IMG/VR virus record: IMGVR_UViG_3300041407_000036
Coordinates: 1-42,928 of that record
Origin: a virus
Reading direction: 5' to 3' (one strand)
Length of the DNA: 42,928 bases
Under the pieces are notes generated by a model that ran no database searches, was not told the DNA's origin, and was given only the letters and a program-made list of their open reading frames with translations. The position numbers and the translations under genes are program-made. Below, piece by piece: positions 23,210 through 28,176 of this stretch (positions within the stretch are counted from its first letter, which is position 1; each line of letters begins with the position of its first letter).

Positions 23210-23455
23210 TTAACGGCGGTTCTGGTACTGGTCGCGCTTCTTCATTGCCTGCTTAGCCAGCTTCAGCAGGCCAGTCGGCACGTACTGCGGTGTGGTGCCT
23301 ACCCGGACGAGGTGGCAGTTATCGGTGTCCTCCGGTAGCGACTCCACCACACCGACAGCACCGGCTTTATGGAAATGCCCTACACGGTACAGCCGACGGT
23401 TACTGGCGCTTACACGGACCAGATCACCTACCTGCAATTCTTTACGTGTTCCCAC
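23210..23455 (-). CDS. Hypothetical small beta-rich protein
   Basis: It starts with GTG at 23455, eight bases after AAGGAG, giving 81 residues. GDLVRVSASNRRLYRVG, then GAVGVVESLPEDTDNCHLVRV and QYVPTGLLKL look like a small SH3-like barrel, followed by a basic tail (KQAMKKRDQYQNRR). Such folds often bind nucleic acid or protein, but no known family is certain. Confidence 0.75.
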   Translation of the reverse strand: MGTRKELQVGDLVRVSASNRRLYRVGHFHKAGAVGVVESLPEDTDNCHLVRVGTTPQYVPTGLLKLAKQAMKKRDQYQNRR

Positions 23456-23809
23456 GGTGTTGCTCCTTCGTTGAATGAACTCGGGAAATGGTACGATGTA
23501 CGCTTACTCTGCTAGTCTCGTGGAGATCAACCCACTACTCGAAGTTTCGTGAAGAACTCGTACCATTTGGCTATGCTCACTCGGTGGCGCGACTGGTATA
23601 AGCAGCGGTTCCACCTAAGCAGCGGACGATTGCCCGCTATTGTTACCAGACTGATGCGACGTAGTGCGCGCTGGCCTTACAGTTATCAGGGCGGCTGCGG
23701 CTCCCGCTTCACGCCGTAACCCTACACCATGTTACACCTTCCTTGCGTAATGATTCCAATTGATACCGCCACACGGGCGGTATCTCAAGAGCACTAGGCG
23801 GAATAGTAC
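23456..23809 (-). promoter_or_regulatory. 354-base gene-free gap with two hairpins
   Basis: No credible gene was found here. Arms 23486-23496 and 23558-23568 are perfect 11-base complements around a 61-base loop that can fold further. At 23762-23784, a 9-base perfect stem (GATACCGCC with GGCGGTATC) has a 5-base loop and no T-tract. The word AGTGCTCTTG (minus strand, 23795-23786) precedes the latter hairpin, and the same word and a hairpin also follow the gene at 24379. At about 23710-23735, an excellent ribosome site (AAGGAAGG) leads to ATG GTG TAG, a two-codon frame. The gap probably holds mRNA processing or regulatory structures. Confidence 0.5.
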
Positions 23810-24316
23810 TTACGCTGGCACCGCAGCGGCAGACATGCGGACTGTAGCCAGCAGTTCGGCGCCCTTGATTTCAATACCCTTCTGCGCAGCCTTGTCAGCC
23901 TTCGCAATGAGCATGCCCAGCAGCTTGGTGAAGTCGAGTTCGGTGTCCTCCAGCTTCTCAGGTGCGCAGTTGTACCAAGGCTCCGCCTCTGCACCCAGCA
24001 GGTTCGTATTGGCGAGCTTGTTGTACAGGAACGGCTTGTCGGCCATGATCTTGCCCTTCTCGTCGAGGTGCATGACGAGCTTGCCGTACTTCACAGCCCA
24101 GTCACCCAACGCCTTCTTTCGGGAGCCCTTCGGCATGGCAGCCCACAGCGCATCGAACAAGGTGATGTCACCGTGCAGCTCGATGTGGTTCAGCACGGAC
24201 ATGCCGGCCACTTGGATCAGCTGGTCTAGCTCCTTGCCCTTCACGTTGATAACGCCGACAGCCTCAAGGATGGACTCCTTGCCAATCATCAGAACGGTGG
24301 TGATTTCAGTCTTCAT
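23810..24316 (-). CDS. Hypothetical early protein
   Basis: The 168-residue product has a GGAG ribosome site. It contains short hydrophobic and helical segments (GKELDQLIQVAGMSVLNHIE, then ITLFDALWAAMPKGSRKKAL, then DFTKLLGMLIAKADKAAQKG). It is mostly helical with no metal or nucleotide motif. I recall similar proteins in phiKMV-like phages but cannot assign a function. Confidence 0.8.
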   Translation of the reverse strand: MKTEITTVLMIGKESILEAVGVINVKGKELDQLIQVAGMSVLNHIELHGDITLFDALWAAMPKGSRKKALGDWAVKYGKLVMHLDEKGKIMADKPFLYNKLANTNLLGAEAEPWYNCAPEKLEDTELDFTKLLGMLIAKADKAAQKGIEIKGAELLATVRMSAAAVPA

Positions 24317-24378
24317 GGTGTAACTCCAACGGTTAGTGTTTCCAGTGGAGGCAACGATACGCTGCCTCGCAAGAGCAC

Positions 24379-24561
24379 TCAGTAGCCAGCCCAGTTGCGC
24401 ATTGTTTTGTAGTCGTCGAACGACTCTTCGTACGGCTCTGTGTTGTCAGGTGTGTGGCATGAGTTGAACGCATGCACAACCCACTTGCCTGTTTCAATGT
24501 TGTAGCTGGCCCGCCTGTACCAGTCGTGCTGCTGTGCCCAGCGGACGTGTCTAGCTTCCAT
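24379..24561 (-). CDS. Hypothetical small protein
   Basis: The ATG at 24561 overlaps the preceding TGA (TGATG), giving 60 residues rich in Trp, Tyr and His (MEARHVRWAQQHDWYRRASY, then HTPDNTEPYEESFDDYKTMR). A GTG three bases upstream in frame is an alternative start. The stop is followed by AGTGCTCTTG and a 6-base hairpin (24348-24368). Function unknown. Confidence 0.75.
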   Translation of the reverse strand: MEARHVRWAQQHDWYRRASYNIETGKWVVHAFNSCHTPDNTEPYEESFDDYKTMRNWAGY

Positions 24562-24719
24562 CACAGGCCTCCTAGGTCGAAGTCGAGGACCATACGCACA
24601 GCCCCAGCACTACGCACAGCTGCCTCAAGCTCAGGCCGACTCCGCTCGTAGTTCTCCCGGCTCATAAGTGTGCTGTACACCACTTCCCCAGCCTCGTTGT
24701 AGCCTGTGACCTTAACCAT
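24561..24719 (-). CDS. Hypothetical small protein (52 residues)
   Basis: ATG at 24719 with a GAGGTGA site; the protein starts MVKVTGYNEAGEVVYSTLMS and ends DFDLGGL. Its beta-then-helix pattern and its overlap of the stop with the next start support a real gene. Too short for most gene callers. No family is recognised. Confidence 0.7.
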   Translation of the reverse strand: MVKVTGYNEAGEVVYSTLMSRENYERSRPELEAAVRSAGAVRMVLDFDLGGL

Positions 24720-24722
24720 CAC

Positions 24723-25010
24723 TCACCTCGCTGCATTATGCCCTTTAGGGCTGAAGGACAAGCCAGCGGTAGGCTTCTGCCCACCGTAGTTATCGACACG
24801 CATACGCTTCTTCTCGTACGTCGCATCAGGTCCCATTTCATTCAGTTTCTGCACCTTACGTTCACGCCTTGCAATATCCTTGTGCCGTCCAGCTTGCGCC
24901 TTCATGCTAGCAATGATTGCCTTCCCTTGTTCCCGCTTCAGAGCACGCTCTGCTGGGGTTAGTGGATCAGCGCCTTCAGGCCAAGCGGTTACTTCCTTTG
25001 AACGTGCCAT
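24723..25010 (-). CDS. Hypothetical basic early protein
   Basis: The 95-residue product is Lys/Arg rich and mostly helical (LTPAERALKREQGKAIIASM, then KDIARRERKVQKLNEMG), which suggests nucleic-acid binding. It has an AGAAGG ribosome site and follows a long hairpin by 14 bases. The next gene starts 4 bases after its stop. Function unknown. Confidence 0.75.
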   Translation of the reverse strand: MARSKEVTAWPEGADPLTPAERALKREQGKAIIASMKAQAGRHKDIARRERKVQKLNEMGPDATYEKKRMRVDNYGGQKPTAGLSFSPKGHNAAR

Positions 25011-25023
25011 TCCACAACCTTCT

Positions 25024-25100
25024 GAGTAGTTTCGACAGCAACCTGATCCCGTACTTGCCCGGATCGGCCTAACCTATTCAGGTTGCTGTCGGAACTACTC
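25024..25100 (-). promoter_or_regulatory. Long hairpin in early mRNA leader, possible RNase III site
   Basis: Arms 25024-25046 and 25078-25100 pair over 23 bases with a single mismatch (A-C on the minus-strand RNA), around a 31-base loop. It lies 14 bases upstream of an early gene start and has no T-tract. Long near-perfect stems in T7 early mRNA are RNase III processing sites. The same role is inferred here. Confidence 0.65.
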
Positions 25101-25162
25101 GTGTAGTTCTTGCCTCAGTTGAGGACTTCAGAGGGTAGAGGGCTCGGAGTCGTGGGAGTGCC

Positions 25163-25191
25163 TTGTTAGGTAGCTCGACGTGCTCTGTCAA
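25163..25191 (-). promoter_or_regulatory. Possible host sigma-70 promoter
   Basis: On the minus strand TTGACA (25191-25186) is followed after 17 bases by TAACAA (3 of 6 matches to TATAAT). The -35 box is perfect; the -10 box is weak. It lies downstream of the 34-residue gene and would supplement early transcription of the genes below. Confidence 0.4.
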
Positions 25192-25293
25192 CGCTTGCTC
25201 TACAAACTCCGCCTAGGTAACGTCACATCGTGGCGTATTCTGGACCCTAGGTGGAACGCCTCACTCTACTTCAGCCTGAGGCACAACCGTACA

Positions 25294-25398
25294 TTAAGTC
25301 TTTGTCGTTAAGAGCGGGCGCTTACTGTTACGACCCCGGCCTTGGTTAGCGTCTGCTATCCGCGCCTCTGCCTTATCCCTTTGCAGTGTATCCTTCAT
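25294..25398 (-). CDS. Small basic protein (34 residues)
   Basis: An ATG at 25398 preceded by AAAGG (spacing 3, shorter than ideal) opens a frame reading MKDTLQRDKAEARIADANQG and ending in LTTKT. It is charged and helical in the first half, then basic. It follows the 39-residue membrane gene. Confidence is moderate because it is short and its spacing unusual. Confidence 0.45.
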   Translation of the reverse strand: MKDTLQRDKAEARIADANQGRGRNSKRPLLTTKT

Positions 25399-25476
25399 CC
25401 ACCTTTACGCATCTGCGTCCAGCTTCAGTAGGTAGTGACTGCCTCCAGTGTCGGTGGCATGTACCTTGGTAGTGCT

Positions 25477-25596
25477 TTAGATCAGAGCCAGAACTGCGCC
25501 GCCGATCAAACCAGTCAGGACGAACATCAGAGCAGCGAACAAGGCAACATCAGTAGAGCTAGGGCCTTGCTTATCGTAAATGCTCTTGCGTTTCAT
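25477..25596 (-). CDS. Small early membrane protein (39 residues)
   Basis: The ATG at 25596 has an AAGGAT site eight bases upstream. The protein starts MKRKSIYDKQGPSSTDVALF and has a single hydrophobic segment at about residues 18-39 (LFAALMFVLTGLIGGAVLAL), ending in I before TAA. It is the first identifiable gene after the early promoters. A positive N-terminus then one membrane span suggests an inner-membrane peptide with the N-terminus in the cytoplasm. First early genes of T7-like phages usually protect the genome or redirect the host. This one's action is unknown. Confidence 0.7.
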   Translation of the reverse strand: MKRKSIYDKQGPSSTDVALFAALMFVLTGLIGGAVLALI

Positions 25597-25622
25597 GTTC
25601 GTATCCTTAGTTGGTGAGGTGA

Positions 25623-25651
25623 ACTCTACAGCGTGTGTTGCGTCCTGTCAA
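25623..25651 (-). promoter_or_regulatory. Early host sigma-70 promoter (third of three)
   Basis: On the minus strand TTGACA (25651-25646), then a 17-base spacer, then TAGAGT (4 of 6 matches). It lies about 27 bases before the start of the 39-residue gene, so it is the closest early promoter. It corresponds in position to T7 A3. Confidence 0.6.
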
Positions 25652-25656
25652 GCTCA

Positions 25657-25687
25657 GTAGGTTGGACCTACCTTGCTACCAACCTAC
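25657..25687 (-). promoter_or_regulatory. Hairpin between early promoters
   Basis: A perfect 9-base stem, 25657-25665 with 25679-25687 (GTAGGTTGG and its complement), with a 13-base loop. It lies in the transcript of the upstream promoter and just above the third one. No T-tract follows, so it is unlikely to terminate transcription. Confidence 0.5.
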
Positions 25688-25716
25688 CCATGACATCTGT
25701 TCGGTTAGTGGTTCGC

Positions 25717-25746
25717 ATCTTACCGTGTTGCTGTGGAGCCTGTCAA
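25717..25746 (-). promoter_or_regulatory. Early host sigma-70 promoter (second of three)
   Basis: On the minus strand TTGACA (25746-25741), an 18-base spacer and TAAGAT (4 of 6 matches, with the conserved first TA and final AT). It is the second of three perfect -35 boxes within 255 bases, matching the T7 A1-A2-A3 pattern. Confidence 0.6.
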
Positions 25747-25869
25747 CCTGCTTTATTCGCTACCCTTGCCTGCCGGTCTTACGAGGTAGCTACTGAGCTT
25801 AGCTAGGTTCCGACTACCACCTCAGTATGTCGAGTCAGTGAGTCAGTCTGTAGCGTTGAACTGGTGCCC

Positions 25870-25898
25870 ATGTTGCCTAGGTTAGTGATCAGTGTCAA
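25870..25898 (-). promoter_or_regulatory. Early host sigma-70 promoter (first of three)
   Basis: On the minus strand TTGACA (25898-25893), a 17-base spacer and CAACAT (3 of 6 matches). The -10 is weak; the case rests on the perfect -35 and on forming a set with two similar promoters downstream. A 9-base inverted repeat (25912-25920 with 25948-25956) lies immediately upstream. Confidence 0.45.
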
Positions 25899-26012
25899 CC
25901 ACTATCTCTACCCTCTTCACTAGACCGGATGTGAAGTCCTTGTCTCGGTGAAGAGGTGGCCATTAAGCCTGAACCCTCTGAGCAATGCAATAGCCTAAAC
26001 AGAAGTATTTAC

Positions 26013-26105
26013 TGATCAATTAATGAGCAACCCTATGACTGATCAAATACTGACCAGTGTGATCCAATCTGGTTAAGAAGTGATCAATGCATTGAGTTGA
26101 TCAAT
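26013..26105. repeat. Cluster of TGATCAAT palindromic repeats
   Basis: TGATCAAT or TGATCAAA occurs at 26013, 26040, 26081 and 26098, with a variant TGATCCAA at 26060. The core TGATCA is a palindrome, so both strands carry it. Four copies in under 100 bases is far above chance. T7 has arrays of short repeats beside its terminal repeats; this could be an equivalent or a protein-binding cluster. Confidence 0.6.
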
Positions 26106-26141
26106 AAACAACCAATTATGACCAAAACAAGGGTTCTAGTT

Positions 26142-26160
26142 CTGAAGCCGGATAACATGG
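26142..26160 (+). promoter_or_regulatory. Phage-promoter-like motif on the plus strand
   Basis: The plus strand reads CTGAAGCCGGATAACATGG followed by TAGAGC. It matches the promoter inside the internal virion protein gene (33108-33126) at all but two adjacent bases, including the flanking TAGAGC. It is the only copy pointing this way, opposed to all genes. The change from TATAATGG to TAACATGG could weaken it. Confidence 0.55.
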
Positions 26161-26197
26161 TAGAGCAGAGCGAAACCGAGACAGATCCTTCTGTAGA

Positions 26198-26287
26198 GCC
26201 AGAGGCATGGTATGGAATATCCAGAGGTATAACCCTCTGCAATCTAAAGGAGGCTCCAGAGGTATCTATAGAGAGTCACAGAGGCAT
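26198..26287. repeat. Iteron-like CAGAGG(C/T)AT array
   Basis: Four copies of CAGAGGYAT begin at 26200, 26222, 26257 and 26279, spaced 22, 35 and 22 bases. Two further AGAGGTTAG words occur at 26592 and 26662. The regular 22-base spacing resembles protein-binding iterons or the SRL/SRR repeats of T7 ends. Confidence 0.5.
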
Positions 26288-26314
26288 CACAGAGTGAGGT
26301 CATGAGTTCGTAGT

Positions 26315-26564
26315 CTCCTGCTACGCAGTCAACCACTCACTAGAGATAGGCTAGAGGATCAGTCAGGTATCAGTCAGAGTCTAGTCAGGACTCAATAGAG
26401 ATAGAGCTAAGCACTCTAGTACTCTCACATAAAGAAACAGGACCATAGATAGGCTGAGGCAGAAGAAACAGAGCGCCCTCCCTCCTGCTATCAATCCATC
26501 CAGAACACCAGTGGTTAGGTGTACCAGTAGGCGCTTAGGCTCGCATCCTCCTGCTACGCAGTCA
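26315..26564. repeat. Direct repeat of a 17-base hairpin word
   Basis: CTCCTGCTACGCAGTCA is present at 26315-26331 and 26548-26564, each followed after three variable bases by ACTCAC. Each copy contains CTGC-TAC-GCAG, a small hairpin. Between them, AGTCAG occurs three times at exactly 11-base intervals (26361, 26372, 26383). Confidence 0.7.
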
Positions 26565-26603
26565 GATACTCACCACGCTATGCAATGAGGTAGAGGTTAG
26601 GTG

Positions 26604-26632
26604 TTGACAGTAGGCATTGAGCATGATGTAAT
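26604..26632 (+). promoter_or_regulatory. Sigma-70-like promoter on the plus strand
   Basis: TTGACA (26604-26609), a 17-base spacer and TGTAAT (26627-26632; 5 of 6 matches). It is the best match to a host promoter in the window, yet points away from the early genes and toward the 3' ends of the late genes. No open frame follows. Confidence 0.5.
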
Positions 26633-26820
26633 GCAGTCTCCTAGCTAGATCACTGAGGTTCAGAGGTTAGCTAGGCTGATGCCAAGGGATGACCCCACCC
26701 ACCCTCGCAGGCATTCAGTACGTCCGGGAGGACAGGCATGGGGGCAATAGGGATGCGTGTCGGGTCGGGAAGGCCCTCGCGAATCTAAATAACTTTTAGG
26801 TGCTCATAGAACCATCCAGA

Positions 26821-26934
26821 TCACCAGTCAGTCTTACGGGCACGCTCAAGGATACGCTCTAGTGCTCGGTTGTACTCATCTAGCTTACGCTTAGCCTCTT
26901 GGGCTGCCTTAGCCTTAGCGAAGTCCAGTACCAT
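26821..26934 (-). CDS. Small charged helical protein, last late gene (37 residues)
   Basis: An ATG at 26934 with a strong GGAGG site opens a 37-codon frame: MVLDFAKAKAAQEAKRKLDE, then YNRALERILERARKTDW. It should be one amphipathic helix. The ribosome site and composition support it despite its size. It is the last gene before the genome end. Function unknown. Confidence 0.7.
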   Translation of the reverse strand: MVLDFAKAKAAQEAKRKLDEYNRALERILERARKTDW

Positions 26935-27009
26935 GTTTCCTCCGGACGTGCAGAACTCTCCCCAGTACCCGAAGGCACCGAGGATCACTCTATGGTGGTT
27001 GGTCTAGCC

Positions 27010-27201
27010 TTAGGCTACGACAGCATCCAGCGCAACCTTCAGGGCAGCAAGGTTAGCATCGATCTCAGCTGCACGGGCTACACCGATCTCAGCGATGGTG
27101 TACTTACCTTGGCCGAGCTTCTGGATGTCCAGTGCAGCTTTACGGGTAGCGTCCAGCAGTGCAGCAACTTCAACGACGGTGGAGGTAGTGATAGAAGCCA
27201 T
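27010..27201 (-). CDS. Hypothetical small helical protein
   Basis: The 63-residue product (MASITTSTVVEVAALLDATR, ending in ALDAVVA) is Ala-rich and helical, with an AAGGAA site. It follows the Acb2-like gene by 5 bases. Its VARAAEIDANLAALKVAL resembles AAIDDALLALQTALVA in the gene at 27434, so these two may share a helical motif. Function unknown; its neighbour suggests a counter-defence role is possible. Confidence 0.75.
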   Translation of the reverse strand: MASITTSTVVEVAALLDATRKAALDIQKLGQGKYTIAEIGVARAAEIDANLAALKVALDAVVA

Positions 27202-27206
27202 GGGTG

Positions 27207-27434
27207 TTATTCCTTATTGAATGGAGAGGTAGGGCGAGCGATTGCTCTGACCGCACGGATGCAGCCATCTTCTAGGTGGGTACGGGCCAAGGCCAGATCC
27301 CTCTTGTCGAGGTCAGGCACTAAGGCTACCAGCAGCTCAAGTACATCAGCTGCCTTCTGCTCTAAGTCCTTTACCCGGTTGATGGCGCTGATCTCTACTT
27401 CAGTCAGCGCACGGTAAGTCTTGATGCTGGACAT
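27207..27434 (-). CDS. acb2: Acb2-like anti-CBASS cyclic-nucleotide sponge
   Basis: The 75-residue product reads YRALTEVEISAINRVKDLEQ in its first half and DLALARTHLEDGCIRAVRAI in its second, ending ARPTSPFNKE. This follows the Acb2/Tad1 hairpin pattern: an N-terminal Y-R-x-L-T-x-x-E-I-x-x-I-N segment, then helices ending in a conserved R-A-[IV]-A-R-P. Known Acb2 proteins form hexamers that bind cyclic di- and trinucleotides and so block CBASS effectors. It lies after the lysis genes, outside the core operons, as expected for a swapped accessory gene. The match is from memory of the family, not a search. Confidence 0.75.
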   Translation of the reverse strand: MSSIKTYRALTEVEISAINRVKDLEQKAADVLELLVALVPDLDKRDLALARTHLEDGCIRAVRAIARPTSPFNKE

Positions 27435-27751
27435 TAGCTAGCGCTCAGGACGATACCGGTAATCACGCCACCGACAATAGTAGGTGTACCGAAGGTGCCG
27501 GAGCCAGTCACAGTACCGACCGCAACCTTAACGCCACTGGTCAGGGTCTTCTGGGTACTCGGCAGCACAGGGCCTGCACCAGCAGCCACGAGGGCGGTCT
27601 GCAAGGCCAGCAAAGCGTCGTCGATTGCAGCAGCCTGTGCAGCAGTGATCGGGGATGCATCTTGTGCGAAGCGTTGGGTCAGGGTTGCTGCGATGGCACA
27701 CCGACGGCGTACCTCAAGTTGTACGGCAGCGGTCTGGGATTCAATTGCCAT
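27434..27751 (-). CDS. Hypothetical protein downstream of spanins
   Basis: The ATG at 27751 (GGAG site) gives 105 residues. Residues 1-65 are helical and Ala-rich. The last 40 are Thr/Gly/Val-rich beta (SGVKVAVGTVTGSGTFGTPT, then IVGGVITGIVLSAS), a pattern seen in virion-surface or fibre-associated proteins. It overlaps the o-spanin by 11 bases. Function is not recognised. Confidence 0.7.
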   Translation of the reverse strand: MAIESQTAAVQLEVRRRCAIAATLTQRFAQDASPITAAQAAAIDDALLALQTALVAAGAGPVLPSTQKTLTSGVKVAVGTVTGSGTFGTPTIVGGVITGIVLSAS

Positions 27752-27950
27752 TTGGCGATACTCCATTAAGTGAGTTGCACAGCTCAAGCGCTGCGTGGTA
27801 ATCCAGAAGGCCCTGTGTGAGCCCTCCGTACGTGCCTGCGTCGATCAAAGGATGGACGCATGCTACGGGGTCATTTACAGCGGAGCGTTGCGCACAGGCT
27901 GTCACGGACAGGCACAGGAGTAGCAGCATCGCGAACTTCAGGGCTCGCAT
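27741..27950 (-). CDS. Rz1: o-spanin (Rz1-like outer-membrane lipoprotein)
   Basis: The 69-residue product starts MRALKFAMLLLLCLSVTACAQ, a lipoprotein signal with lipobox SVTAC and mature Cys19. About 50 residues follow for the periplasmic part. It begins inside the Rz frame and overlaps it by 80 bases, the overlapping Rz/Rz1 arrangement. With the i-spanin it would fuse inner and outer membranes in the last step of lysis. Confidence 0.88.
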   Translation of the reverse strand: MRALKFAMLLLLCLSVTACAQRSAVNDPVACVHPLIDAGTYGGLTQGLLDYHAALELCNSLNGVSPNGN

Positions 27951-28176
27951 CGAGCACCTCCTTCAGTTGTGCTCTGGCAGCACTAGCAGCCGCCGTAGCG
28001 ACCAGCACCTGCTTCTGGATGTTCCGGCGTAGCGTGTCAGCGTCTGCCAGTGATTGCAGGGCCGTGTCGCGCTGGTCCTTGTACACACCAGCGGCACGGT
28101 GCTCTGAGAGCGCTGCGTAGCCTAGCAGGCAGCACAGCACAGCCATCGCGATGATGGTCTTGGTAGTCCAGATCAT
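27871..28176 (-). CDS. Rz: i-spanin (Rz-like)
   Basis: The 101-residue product starts MIWTTKTIIAMAVLCCLLGYAALSE with one N-terminal membrane span (about residues 5-25) and then a charged periplasmic coiled coil (DQRDTALQSLADADTLRRNI). This is the i-spanin layout. It overlaps the endolysin stop by 4 bases and shares 80 bases with Rz1. Confidence 0.88.
   Translation of the reverse strand: MIWTTKTIIAMAVLCCLLGYAALSEHRAAGVYKDQRDTALQSLADADTLRRNIQKQVLVATAAASAARAQLKEVLDASPEVRDAATPVPVRDSLCATLRCK

Larger units (their letters stand above)
25597..26820. other. Non-coding genome-end region (left and right ends, early control region)
   Basis: These 1.2 kb between the first early gene and the last late gene have no supported gene. 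They hold early promoters on the minus strand, promoter-like signals on the plus strand, hairpins and several families of short direct repeats. In phiKMV and T7 the direct terminal repeats flank such a region, so both virion ends probably map here. A G+C-rich stretch at about 26690-26780 differs from its A+T-richer neighbour (26000-26450). The exact ends cannot be read from an assembled sequence. Confidence 0.6.

Noticed and set aside
23456-23809. tRNA gene in the long early gap
   Set aside because: No cloverleaf with a proper acceptor stem and T-arm could be drawn on either strand.
25426-25460. Minus-strand 11-codon frame (MPPTLEAVTTY)
   Set aside because: An AAGG precedes it but the frame is too short and shows nothing to support it.
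25800-25872. Minus-strand 22-codon frame starting MGTSSTLQTD
   Set aside because: No ribosome site, and it overlaps the weak -10 box of the first early promoter.
26097-26297. Plus-strand 66-codon frame in the genome-end region
   Set aside because: It starts with TTG, or ATG at 26118, without a ribosome site, and its sequence is largely made of the promoter-like motif and CAGAGG repeats. It is more likely open by chance.
25600-26820. CRISPR array among the short repeats
   Set aside because: Repeats are short (6-17 bases), of several types and irregularly spaced, with no uniform spacers.
26899-27417. Plus-strand 172-codon frame downstream of the plus-strand host promoter
   Set aside because: It lies opposite three minus-strand genes with good ribosome sites, including the Acb2-like gene; the translation shows no domain.
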